This document shows positions 1-8,317 of a stretch of 64,000 nt of DNA, one piece after another. Every line of letters begins with the position of its first letter. Position 1 is the first letter of the stretch. The translations under genes and the position numbers were made by a program. The DNA is taken from positions 1 through 64,000 of the forward strand of contig JBQCHY010000060.1 in NCBI GenBank assembly GCA_051954235.1, written 5' to 3'. The notes beneath the pieces are model-generated. The model searched no databases and was not told the DNA's origin. It saw only the letters and a program-made list of their open reading frames with translations. This DNA is from 62-47 sp051954235 (GTDB lineage Bacteria; Pseudomonadota; Alphaproteobacteria; Rhizobiales; Xanthobacteraceae).

Positions 1-2
1 CG

Positions 3-224
<222 letters not shown>

Positions 225-272
225 AAACTTCTCGCGGTTGCGCGAAGATCGGTGAGAGGGGCGCAGTGCATG

Positions 273-370
273 TTCCCCTCCCGCTTGTGGGGAGGGGTTA
301 GGGGTGGGGGTGGCGCTCGCATGATTGCTGGGCCCCCCTCCCTGACCCTCCCCCACAAGGGGGGAGGGAA
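273..370. repeat. Palindromic intergenic element, family E (copy E1)
   Basis: Two inverted arms read about CCCTCCCGCTTGTGGGGAGGG and its complement CCCTCCCCCACAAGGGGGGAGGG, separated by a loop of about 40 bases. The same arms occur at 43168-43271 and, as a half unit, at 53373-53412. The element lies between thiC and fmt. Confidence 0.85.
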
Positions 371-424
371 CGCGGATGAGTGCGATGCATATTTGGTCCC
401 GACAAAACCGTCATCGGGTGACCT

Positions 425-1357
425 ATGTCGCTACGCTTGATTTTCATGGGTACGCCCGACTTCGCGGTGCCGACGCTGCTGGAACTGGCGGCGCACGGCT
501 ACGAAATCGTCGCGGTCTATACCCGCGAACCCAAACCCGCCAAGCGCGGCATGAAGCTGCAAGAGACGCCGGTTGCGCTCGAGGCGAAGCAGCTCGGCAT
601 TCCGGTGCTGACGCCGAAGACGCTGAAGACGCCGGAGGCGCTCGCCGAATTCGTAGCGCATCAGGCCGATGCCGCGGTGGTGGTGGCCTATGGCATGATC
701 CTCCCACAGGCGATTCTCGATGCGCCGGCGCTCGGTTGCTTCAATCTGCATGGGTCGCTGCTGCCGCGCTGGCGCGGCGCCGCACCAATCAATCGCGCGA
801 TCATGTCGGGCGATCGCGAAAGCGGCGTGATGGTGATGAAGATGGACGCCGGCCTCGACACCGGCGACGTTGCCATGGCCGAGCGGCTTCCGATCACCGA
901 TGCGATGACGGCCGCCGATCTGCACGACGCGCTGGCCCCGCTCGGTGCCGATCTGATGGTGCGGGCAATGGGCGCGCTGGAGCGCGGCGGGCTGCAACTC
1001 GTCAAGCAAAGCGAGCAGGGCGTCACCTACGCCGCGAAGATCGACAAGGCCGAGGCGCAGATCGACTGGCGCAAGCCGGCGCATGATGTGCTGCGACACA
1101 TCCATGGCCTGTCGCCGTTTCCCGGTGCGTGGACCGAACTGCCGCTCGATGGCGATGCTGTTCGGCTGAAAATCCTGCGTTGTGAAATGGCCACGGGTTC
1201 AGGCGAACCCGGCACCTTGCTTGACGATCGGCTGACGGTTGCTTGCGGCGACGGCGCGATCCGCCTCATCGAGGTGCAGCGCGCCGGCAAGGCGCCGATG
1301 AAGGCTGCCGATTTCCTGCGCGGTACGCCGCTCAAGCCGCCGCTGCGGTTTGCCTGA
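425..1357 (+). CDS. fmt: Methionyl-tRNA formyltransferase
   Basis: This 310-residue protein has the usual family length. It formylates the amino group of initiator Met-tRNA with 10-formyltetrahydrofolate. The N-terminal Rossmann start MSLRLIFMGTPDFAVPTL and the catalytic segment FNLHGSLLPRWRGAAPINRA (Asn and His), followed by the DTGD region near residue 146, are diagnostic. The C-terminal domain (from about residue 205) is the tRNA-binding OB-like part. The stop TGA at 1355-1357 overlaps the ATG of truA, so the two genes are translationally coupled. The def gene that often precedes fmt is not present here. Confidence 0.97.
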   Translation: MSLRLIFMGTPDFAVPTLLELAAHGYEIVAVYTREPKPAKRGMKLQETPVALEAKQLGIPVLTPKTLKTPEALAEFVAHQADAAVVVAYGMILPQAILDAPALGCFNLHGSLLPRWRGAAPINRAIMSGDRESGVMVMKMDAGLDTGDVAMAERLPITDAMTAADLHDALAPLGADLMVRAMGALERGGLQLVKQSEQGVTYAAKIDKAEAQIDWRKPAHDVLRHIHGLSPFPGAWTELPLDGDAVRLKILRCEMATGSGEPGTLLDDRLTVACGDGAIRLIEVQRAGKAPMKAADFLRGTPLKPPLRFA

Positions 1358-2097
1358 TGCCGCGCTATCGGCTCATCATCGAATATGACGGCGGGCCGTT
1401 CTGCGGCTGGCAAATTCAGGACAACCAGCTTTCCATTCAAGGCGCGCTGGAAGACGCGGTTGTTGCGATCAACGGCACGCCTGCCCGCGTGAATGGTGCG
1501 GGCCGCACCGATGCCGGCGTACATGCGCTGGGGCAGGTCGCGCATGTCGATATTGAAAAGGTGCTGCCCCCCGGCCGTTTTCGCGACGGGCTGAACGCGC
1601 ATCTGCGGCCGCTGCCGATCGGCGTGCTGGCGGCGGACGTGGTGCCGGAGACGTTCGAGGCGCGCTTCTCGGCGATCCGTCGCCACTATCGCTATCGCAT
1701 CGTCAATCGTCGCGCCAATCTCGCTATTGAGACCGGCAAGGTCTGGCGGGTACCGCGTCCGCTCGATGCTGATGCGATGCACGCCGCGGCGCAACGCCTG
1801 CTCGGCAAGCACGACTTCACAACGTTTCGCGATACCGAGTGCCAGGCGAAGTCGCCGGAGAAGACGCTCGATCAGCTCGACGTTGCGCGCTACGGCGATG
1901 AGGTCGAGATCGTCACCTCCGCGCGGTCGTTCCTGCACAGTCAGGTGCGCTCGATGGTCGGCTCGCTGGTGTGGGTCGGTGAAGGCCGTTGGAGCGCGGA
2001 CGATTTGCGCGGCGCGCTGGATGCGCGGGATCGTCGCGCCTGCGGCCCGGTCGCACCGCCGGACGGGCTCTATCTGGTGCGGGTCGACTACGACTGA
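1357..2097 (+). CDS. truA: tRNA pseudouridine(38-40) synthase TruA
   Basis: 246 residues. It isomerises uridines 38, 39 and 40 in the anticodon arm of tRNAs. The start MPRYRLIIEYDGGPFCGWQ and the catalytic motif GAGRTDAGVHA (nucleophilic Asp) are typical of the TruA family, as is the later SFLHSQVRSMVGSLVWVGEG block. The chosen ATG at 1357 overlaps the fmt stop in a TGATG arrangement. A longer in-frame extension upstream to 1243 lies inside fmt and is not needed. Confidence 0.97.
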   Translation: MPRYRLIIEYDGGPFCGWQIQDNQLSIQGALEDAVVAINGTPARVNGAGRTDAGVHALGQVAHVDIEKVLPPGRFRDGLNAHLRPLPIGVLAADVVPETFEARFSAIRRHYRYRIVNRRANLAIETGKVWRVPRPLDADAMHAAAQRLLGKHDFTTFRDTECQAKSPEKTLDQLDVARYGDEVEIVTSARSFLHSQVRSMVGSLVWVGEGRWSADDLRGALDARDRRACGPVAPPDGLYLVRVDYD

Positions 2098-2118
2098 ATG
2101 GATTCTGGCCGAAGCGTC

Positions 2119-2141
2119 GTCGTCCGGCTTGACCGAACGAC
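2119..2141. repeat. Short hairpin upstream of the GIY-YIG gene
   Basis: GTCGTCCGG and CCGAACGAC form an inverted repeat (eight of nine pairs) around a 5-base CTTGA loop, followed by CCAGGAT. It resembles one arm of the family D elements (GTCGTCCGCC...GGACGATGAC) and lies just 5' of the GIY-YIG gene. Confidence 0.6.
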
Positions 2142-2163
2142 CCAGGATCCCGAAACTTCAGCG

Positions 2164-2463
2164 ATGGGGCGAGGGAGTTTCTACGTCTACATTCTCGCAA
2201 ATGAGATTGGTGGTACGCTGTATGTCGGCGTGACCAACGATCTCATCCGCCGCACTTACGAACATCGCGAGAAGCTCGTCGAGGGTTTTACGCGACGCTA
2301 CGGCGTGGGCAGACTCGTATATTTCGAATGCTTCGGCGATCCCGAAAACGCCATCCGCTGCGAGAAACAACTGAAAAAATGGAATCGGAGCTGGAAAATC
2401 CGGCTGATCGAAGAGTCCAATCCCGATTGGACTGATCTGTATCCCGGGATCGCATCTCCATGA
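2164..2463 (+). CDS. Solitary GIY-YIG nuclease-domain protein (copy 1)
   Basis: 99 residues from the ATG at 2164; an in-frame ATG at 2098 exists, but its extra residues (VVVRLDRTTQ) simply translate the upstream hairpin. The domain is complete: FYVYIL (GIY strand), TLYVGVTNDL (YIG strand), the Arg/Tyr/His helix IRRTYEHR, and the metal-binding Glu in RCEKQLKKW. This is the UvrC/Slx1-type nuclease fold, here without any DNA-binding partner domain. It is bracketed by a hairpin at 2119-2141 and a family D palindrome at 2470-2571, and is more than half identical by eye to the protein at 42148-42438. Its biological role is unknown; I infer a link to the palindromes. Confidence 0.9.
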   Translation: MGRGSFYVYILANEIGGTLYVGVTNDLIRRTYEHREKLVEGFTRRYGVGRLVYFECFGDPENAIRCEKQLKKWNRSWKIRLIEESNPDWTDLYPGIASP

Positions 2464-2469
2464 TAGGGC

Positions 2470-2571
2470 GTCATGCCCGCGCAGGCGGGCATCCAGTATT
2501 CCATGGCGCGAATACTTTGAAGAACCGATGGGCTGGTGAGTACTGGATCGTCCGCCTTCGCGGACGATGAC
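2470..2571. repeat. Palindromic intergenic element, family D (copy D1)
   Basis: Outer hairpins are GTCATGCCCGCGCAGGCGGGCAT and GTCCGCCTTCGCGGACGATGAC, each followed or preceded by an inverted CCAGTATTCC / TACTGGAT pair. Similar units lie at 47276-47370 and 62558-62657. It immediately follows the GIY-YIG gene and separates the fmt-truA strand from the convergent dap operon. Confidence 0.85.
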
Positions 2572-2577
2572 CGAGAG

Positions 2578-3138
2578 TCACGTCGTCAATTTGCTCATCG
2601 CATCCCAGAACAGGTCCTGCCCGTCGGCGACGTTGGCGGTCCAGTGTTCGGCGGCGAAGTCGTTGGCGTCGTCGGTGATGAACTTGAAGGCGCGCCACGG
2701 AATGCTGTGGCGCTGGCAGACATGGGCGATGGCATATAATTCCATGTCGACGATATCGACGGCCTTCTCGACGAGCCATGGATCGGTGGTGGTGACGAAG
2801 CTGTCGCCGGTGCCGCAGATCACGCCGTCCCGTCCTGACGACAAACGGTCGAATTCCGCGCCGAACGGCGTGCGGCCGCGCGGCGCCAACGGTTCGGCGA
2901 TCATGTCGCGCTGGATGACATGCGCGACTTCCACGAGCCCGCGCAGGCCTTCGTTGATTTTTCCGGCGGTGCCGTAGTTGATCACCAGCGACGGCCGTAG
3001 CACCAGCAGTGCCAGCGTCGCCGCGCTCGCGGCGTTGACCTTGCCGACACCGGTATAGATCACCTCGACGCCTTCCGGCGCGCGTGTCTTGGCCAATTCA
3101 TCGTCGATGGCGGTGAGAACGAGAATCTTGCCGCTCAT
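2578..3138 (-). CDS. MTA/SAH nucleosidase-like phosphorylase superfamily protein
   Basis: 186 residues, somewhat shorter than canonical MtnN (about 230). The motifs TGVGKVNAASAA, GTAGKI, GTGDSFV and VDMELYAIA match the purine nucleoside phosphorylase/5'-methylthioadenosine nucleosidase fold; the VDME segment contacts the ribose. It probably hydrolyses methylthioadenosine or a related nucleoside, but the substrate is not proven. Its ATG overlaps the dapE stop (3135-3138), so it is the third gene of the dapD-dapE operon. Confidence 0.8.
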   Translation of the reverse strand: MSGKILVLTAIDDELAKTRAPEGVEVIYTGVGKVNAASAATLALLVLRPSLVINYGTAGKINEGLRGLVEVAHVIQRDMIAEPLAPRGRTPFGAEFDRLSSGRDGVICGTGDSFVTTTDPWLVEKAVDIVDMELYAIAHVCQRHSIPWRAFKFITDDANDFAAEHWTANVADGQDLFWDAMSKLTT

Positions 3139-4298
3139 GCGAAATAGCGGTCCAGAATGCCGCGATAGATTCGCGTCAGCTTCTCAAGGTCGCTGACCGG
3201 GGTGCGTTCGTCGATCTGATGCATAGTCTGGCCGACGAGGCCGAACTCGATCACGGGGCAATAGTGCGTGATGAAGCGCGCATCCGATGTGCCGCCGCCG
3301 GTGTTGAGATCGGGCTTGCGGCCGGTCACGTCATCGATCGCCGCGACCACGAGATCGGTGAAGGTGCCCGGTTGCGTGATGAAGACGTCGGCGTTGGACG
3401 GCTCCCACTCGATCCGCGCGCGGATGCGGTTGCCGCAGGCCTTGATCATCCGCGTCTCGACCAGTTCGCGTAACGACGCCTGCGTGTGATGATCGTTGTA
3501 GCGAATGTTGAATTTGGCCGAAGCCCGCGCTGGGATCACGTTGCTGGCGGGATTGCCGACGTCGACCGAGGTGAACTCGAGGTTCGACGCCTGAAAGTGC
3601 GTGCTGCCGTGGTCCACCGGCTCGCTGTCGAGCGCGGTGATCAGCGTCGCGATGTCAGGGATCGGATTAGTGGCACGGTGCGGATAGGCGACATGGCCCT
3701 GCACCCCGTCCACGATCAAGGTGCCGGACTGCGAGCCGCGGCGGCCGACCTTGATGCAGTCGCCCATCTCCTCGACGTTGCTCGGCTCGCCGAGTACGCA
3801 ATGGTCGAATTTCTCGCCGCGCGCATCGAGCCATTGCATCAGCTTGACGGTGCCGTTGACGGCGATCGCTTCCTCGTCGCCGGTGATGATGAAGGAGATC
3901 GAGCCGTCACCCGGCGGCTTGCCGTCATGCGCGGCAAGATAATCCAACGTCGCGGCGACGCTGCACGCGATGCCGCCTTTCATGTCGACCGCGCCGCGCC
4001 CGTAGAGATAGCCGTCCTTGACGTTGCCGGAGAACGCGCCTTGCGTCCATGCCGTCTCATCACCGGGAGGCACGACGTCAGTATGGCCGGCAAAGGCGAT
4101 GTGCGGTGCGCCTTTGCCGATCCGCGCATAAAGATTGTCGATGTCGGCAGCGCCCGGCTCGCTGAACGTGACGCGGTGTACTTCGAAACCGGCGGACTTG
4201 AGATGCGCCTCAAGCACACCGAGTGCGCCTGCATCGGCGGGCGTCACCGACGGGCAACGGATCAGTTCGCGGGTGATGCTGAGGGCGTCCCTGCTCAT
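3135..4298 (-). CDS. dapE: Succinyl-diaminopimelate desuccinylase
   Basis: 387 residues. This M20-family zinc amidohydrolase releases succinate from N-succinyl-LL-diaminopimelate in lysine and peptidoglycan precursor synthesis. Metal and catalytic motifs are visible: HIAFAGHTDVVPPGD (His/Asp), the bridging Asp in YGRGAVDMKGG, the general base and metal Glu pair in ITGDEEA, and the C-terminal His in VGQTMHQIDE. The dimerisation lid lies roughly at residues 180-295. It is 16 bases downstream of dapD on the same strand, which supports one operon for two steps of the same pathway. Confidence 0.97.
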   Translation of the reverse strand: MSRDALSITRELIRCPSVTPADAGALGVLEAHLKSAGFEVHRVTFSEPGAADIDNLYARIGKGAPHIAFAGHTDVVPPGDETAWTQGAFSGNVKDGYLYGRGAVDMKGGIACSVAATLDYLAAHDGKPPGDGSISFIITGDEEAIAVNGTVKLMQWLDARGEKFDHCVLGEPSNVEEMGDCIKVGRRGSQSGTLIVDGVQGHVAYPHRATNPIPDIATLITALDSEPVDHGSTHFQASNLEFTSVDVGNPASNVIPARASAKFNIRYNDHHTQASLRELVETRMIKACGNRIRARIEWEPSNADVFITQPGTFTDLVVAAIDDVTGRKPDLNTGGGTSDARFITHYCPVIEFGLVGQTMHQIDERTPVSDLEKLTRIYRGILDRYFA

Positions 4299-4314
4299 CA
4301 GCGTCTGAGCTCCA

Positions 4315-5160
<846 letters not shown>

Positions 5161-5239
5161 CGGAATTCCTTAAGCGAGATGGGCCAATTGTGAGACCGCC
5201 TGTTTTCGGGATTTGAGGCGAGGAGTCAAGAATACAGGG

Positions 5240-5330
5240 TCATGGCCGGGCTTGTCCCGGCCATCCACGCCTTATCTGATAAAATCGAAAGAAAGACGTG
5301 GATGCCCGGGACAAGCCCGGGCATGACGAG
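5240..5330. repeat. Palindromic intergenic element, family A (copy A1)
   Basis: The left arm is TCATGGCCGGGCTTGTCCCGG plus CCATCCACG, the right arm ACGTGGATGCCCGGGACAAG plus CCCGGGCATGACG. Each arm is itself a hairpin, and together they form an outer inverted repeat. It lies between the divergent dapD side and the HAD phosphatase 3' end. Confidence 0.9.
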
Positions 5331-5334
5331 AAAC

Positions 5335-6039
5335 CTATGTTGTACTGAGTTTCGCGAGGAAGCCGGTCAGGTTGTCGGTGACGTGGTCGACGTGGGGCGC
5401 GTCGCGGCCCTCCATCTCCCAGTCCTCGCGGATCACTTCGCGGGTACCGTCCGGAACCACCAGCACGGTGGTCATGCCGAGGTCGTGCGGCACCACGAGG
5501 TTGCGCGCCAGGTCCTCGAACATCGCGGAGCGCGCGGGGTCGACTCGATGCAGATCGAGGAAACGCTGGTAGGTCCGCGGCGCAGGCTTCGGCTCAAGGT
5601 CGGCGGCGACGATGTCGAACACCGCCTCGAAATACTCCGGGAAGCCGAGACGCGCCAGCACCTTGCCGGCGTGATCAGTTGAGCCGTTGGTGAGGATCAA
5701 TTTGCGGCCGGGCAGGCGGGCGATGGCTTCGCCCATCGCCGGGTTCGGCTCCAGCGGCGAGTGATCGATCTCGTGAACATAAGCGAGGTAATCGTCGGCG
5801 GAGACGCCGTGCTCCGTCATCATGCCGCGCATGCTGGTGCCGTAACGCTTGTAGTAGTCCTTCTGAATGCGCCGCGCCTCGACGGCATCGACCTTCAGGA
5901 AGTTGCCGATATACGCGCCGATCCGCGCGTCGACCTGTTGCCACAGATTGACGTGATGCGGATACAGCGTGTTGTCGAGATCGAACACCCACGTATCGAC
6001 GTGGGTGAACGTGCGTGCGTTGGCCGGGACGTCGGTCAT
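5335..6039 (-). CDS. HAD-family pyrimidine 5'-nucleotidase-like hydrolase
   Basis: 234 residues. The N-terminal motif VFDLDNTLYP supplies the nucleophilic and acid/base Asp pair of the haloacid dehalogenase superfamily; LTNGS is motif II and the FEDLARN region is motif IV. The DLDNTLYPH variant with a helical cap is typical of the SDT1/PpaX-like pyrimidine 5'-nucleotidase group, which dephosphorylates nucleoside monophosphates in the cytoplasm. The ATG overlaps the argB stop by four bases (6036-6039), so it is co-translated with argB. The exact substrate is inferred. Confidence 0.85.
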   Translation of the reverse strand: MTDVPANARTFTHVDTWVFDLDNTLYPHHVNLWQQVDARIGAYIGNFLKVDAVEARRIQKDYYKRYGTSMRGMMTEHGVSADDYLAYVHEIDHSPLEPNPAMGEAIARLPGRKLILTNGSTDHAGKVLARLGFPEYFEAVFDIVAADLEPKPAPRTYQRFLDLHRVDPARSAMFEDLARNLVVPHDLGMTTVLVVPDGTREVIREDWEMEGRDAPHVDHVTDNLTGFLAKLSTT

Positions 6040-6947
6040 TTATGGATCAGCGTGCCGGTGCCCTGATTGGTGAACAGTTCGAGCAGCACGGCGTGCGAGG
6101 TCTTGCCGTCGATGATGACGACGCCCTCGACGCCCTGTTCCAGCGAATAGATGCAGGTTTCGACCTTCGGGATCATGCCGCCGGAGATGGTGCCGTCGGC
6201 GATCAGCTTGCGCGCGTCCTTCACCGAAAGCTCGGGGATGAGCTTCTTGGATTTGTCGAGCACGCCCGGCACGTCGGTCAAAAGCAACAGGCGTTTGGCT
6301 TTCAGCGCGCCGGCGACGGCGCCTGCGAAGGTGTCGGCGTTGACGTTGAAGGTCTGGCCGCTGGCGGACGTCGCCAAGGGCGCCAGCACCGGGATCAGTT
6401 CGTGGCCGATCAACTGATTGAGCAAGGTCAGGTCGACCTTTTCCGGTTCGCCGACGAAGCCGAGATCGACCACCTTCTCGATGTGGGAATCCGGATCGAC
6501 CATGCTGCGCGTCGCCTTCGACGCGGTCACCATGTTGCCGTCCTTGCCGCACAGCCCGACGGCCTTGCCGCCGGCTTCGTTGATGTAGCCGACCAGTTGC
6601 TTGTTGATCGAACCGGCCAGCACCATCTCGACGATCTCGATGGTGGCGGCGTCGGTGATGCGCAGGCCGGCGGCGAATTCAGACTTGATGCCGAGCCGTT
6701 GCAGCATGGTGGCAATCTGCGGGCCGCCGCCGTGCACCACCACCGGGTTGATGGCGGTCTGCTCCAAGAGCACGATGTCGCGCGCGAACGCCTTGGCGAG
6801 ATGCTCGGCGCCCATGGCGTGTCCGCCGTATTTGATGACAATGGTTTCCTCGTCGTACTGCTGCATATGCGGCAGCGCTTCGGACAGGATGCGGGCCTGA
6901 TCGCTCGGCGTGATTTCGGAAGCGGTGGGGGCGGCGGGATTGGTCAT
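6036..6947 (-). CDS. argB: Acetylglutamate kinase
   Basis: 303 residues from the ATG at 6945-6947 (MTNPAAPTASEI); a further 20 in-frame codons upstream only translate a tandem repeat. The protein phosphorylates N-acetylglutamate in arginine biosynthesis. Motifs: IVIKYGGHAMG (ATP-binding Lys/Gly), VVHGGGPQI (substrate loop) and VFNVNADTFAGAVA-type residues near 200. The location near engB and yidC is the conserved Rhizobiales order. It overlaps the downstream HAD hydrolase by four bases. Confidence 0.96.
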   Translation of the reverse strand: MTNPAAPTASEITPSDQARILSEALPHMQQYDEETIVIKYGGHAMGAEHLAKAFARDIVLLEQTAINPVVVHGGGPQIATMLQRLGIKSEFAAGLRITDAATIEIVEMVLAGSINKQLVGYINEAGGKAVGLCGKDGNMVTASKATRSMVDPDSHIEKVVDLGFVGEPEKVDLTLLNQLIGHELIPVLAPLATSASGQTFNVNADTFAGAVAGALKAKRLLLLTDVPGVLDKSKKLIPELSVKDARKLIADGTISGGMIPKVETCIYSLEQGVEGVVIIDGKTSHAVLLELFTNQGTGTLIHK

Positions 6948-6950
6948 CGG

Positions 6951-6986
6951 CAAGGCTCTCGGGACAAGGCTCTCGGGACAAGGCTC
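6951..6986. repeat. Tandem 14-bp direct repeat upstream of argB
   Basis: CAAGGCTCTCGGGA occurs twice in perfect tandem (6951-6964 and 6965-6978), followed by a partial third copy CAAGGCTCG. It directly precedes the chosen argB start and would lie in its leader. Confidence 0.85.
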
Positions 6987-7065
6987 GTGCTGGCAATAGC
7001 TGGCCACTGGCTAGCATTTCGCCACGGCGGCGTCATGACAAAATCCGCAATGAAGGTATCTGCGG

Positions 7066-7443
7066 TCAGCCCTTGCGCGGCCACATCGCCGCGATGGCGA
7101 GCAGCAGCCAGCTCAGCATCAGGAGGACGCCGCCGGTTGGTGCGGCACGCGGGAACAGGCCGCGTTCGGCGAAGAAGCGTGCGGCAAGATCGCCTGCGAA
7201 CAGGCTGGCGCCGAGCACGAAGCCGGCGCCGGCGATGAGGCCGAGCATCGGCTGGGTCATTCCGCGCTCCGCCAGCGCCGCCGCGCCGAGGATGGCGACG
7301 GCATGCAGCAACAGCATCAAGGCCGCGGTACTGAGCCTTACCGCATCCGGCAGGTGAGCGCCGGCCGCGGCGAGCGCCACCCCGGCCGCGCCCATGATGC
7401 CGGCGCAGACGATCAGCCCGCGTGCGATGTCACTCGGGGTCAT
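7066..7443 (-). CDS. DUF423-family small membrane protein
   Basis: 125 residues with about four hydrophobic segments (about residues 8-28, 40-58, 68-88 and 102-120), rich in Ala, Gly and Leu. Composition, length and the LHAVAILGAAAL and GLIAGAGFVLGASLF segments fit the DUF423 (YgdD/YwdK-like) inner-membrane family, whose function is unknown. Its ATG overlaps the engB stop (7440-7443), giving an engB-DUF423 coupled pair upstream of argB. Confidence 0.8.
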   Translation of the reverse strand: MTPSDIARGLIVCAGIMGAAGVALAAAGAHLPDAVRLSTAALMLLLHAVAILGAAALAERGMTQPMLGLIAGAGFVLGASLFAGDLAARFFAERGLFPRAAPTGGVLLMLSWLLLAIAAMWPRKG

Positions 7444-8093
7444 GCGCCGCGTTCCGCCAGCAGGCGCATCATGGCCGCGCGAAGTTCGGGCATGCCCATG
7501 CCGCTGCGCGATGACGTCGCGATGATCTCGGGAAATGCCGCCGGGTGCGTCTTGAGCGCCGCGAGCGTCGTCTCGATCCGCGAGGCAAGTTCACCCGCCT
7601 TGATCTGGTCGGCCTTGGTGAGGACGATCTGATAGCTGACGGCGGAGCGGTCCAGCATCTTCAGAATTTCGGCGTCGACGTCCTTGATGCCATGGCGTGA
7701 ATCGATCAGCACGTAGATGCGCGCCAGATTGCTGCGGCCTTGCAGGAATTTGTGGATCAGCGTGGTCCACGATGCGATCTTGGTTTTCGCTGCCTGCGCG
7801 TAGCCGTAGCCGGGCATGTCGACCAAACGCAGATCGCAGGTCTTCGGGCCTTCGAAGAAGATCAGTTCCTGCGTGCGACCTGGCGTGTGCGACGTGCGTG
7901 CCAACGCGTTGCGGCCGGTCAGCCCGTTGATGAGACTCGATTTGCCGACGTTGGAGCGTCCGGCGAAAGCGACCTCGACGCCGACCATCGGCGGCAGCGT
8001 CTCGATCGACGGCGAGGCCCAGAAGAACCGCCAGTCGCCGGCAAACACTTTGCGGCCGGCTTCGATCAGGTCTCTGTCGTTGTCGGCATTCAT
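7440..8093 (-). CDS. engB: Ribosome biogenesis GTPase EngB (YihA/YsxC)
   Basis: 217 residues. This small TRAFAC GTPase acts in late assembly of the 50S ribosomal subunit. G1 is AGRSNVGKSSLIN, G2 contains the Thr of TPGRTQ, G3 is DMPGYGYA and G4 is TKAD, all intact. It sits between yidC and argB as in related genomes. Upstream a family A palindrome (8169-8296) separates it from yidC, so it may have its own promoter. Confidence 0.95.
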   Translation of the reverse strand: MNADNDRDLIEAGRKVFAGDWRFFWASPSIETLPPMVGVEVAFAGRSNVGKSSLINGLTGRNALARTSHTPGRTQELIFFEGPKTCDLRLVDMPGYGYAQAAKTKIASWTTLIHKFLQGRSNLARIYVLIDSRHGIKDVDAEILKMLDRSAVSYQIVLTKADQIKAGELASRIETTLAALKTHPAAFPEIIATSSRSGMGMPELRAAMMRLLAERGA

Positions 8094-8168
8094 GCGGCGA
8101 TGATCCAGAGGAGATTATGTCGGGCTGCTTCTCGTGGTGAGATACTGAGGATCGTTGACCTCTCCGTT

Positions 8169-8296
8169 GTCATGGCCGGGCATAGCCGTTCAAAGAACGG
8201 CGTCGCTTCGCTCGCCTATGATCCCGGCCATCCACGTCTTTGAACCTGTGTCGTTTCCAAGACGTGGATGCCCGGCATAAAGCCGGGCATGACGAG
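8169..8296. repeat. Palindromic intergenic element, family A (copy A2, long loop)
   Basis: The left arm starts GTCATGGCCGGGCATAGCCG and the right arm ends GCCGGGCATGACGAG. The left half carries an extra hairpin (AGCCGTTCAAAGAACGGC) also present in copy A8 at 56989 and the fragment A6 at 49852. It lies between engB and yidC. Confidence 0.85.
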
Positions 8297-8317
8297 GCAC
8301 AACGGCCAAATAACCCG

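Noticed and set aside
2098..2163. Longer start for GIY-YIG copy 1
   Set aside because: The extra residues translate the upstream hairpin, as also happens with copy 2 (MAGLVPAIHV), so they are not part of the conserved protein.
5240..5330. Family A palindrome as a factor-independent terminator
   Set aside because: The hairpins lack a following T run and the same element occurs inside operons and upstream of genes; any termination role is secondary.
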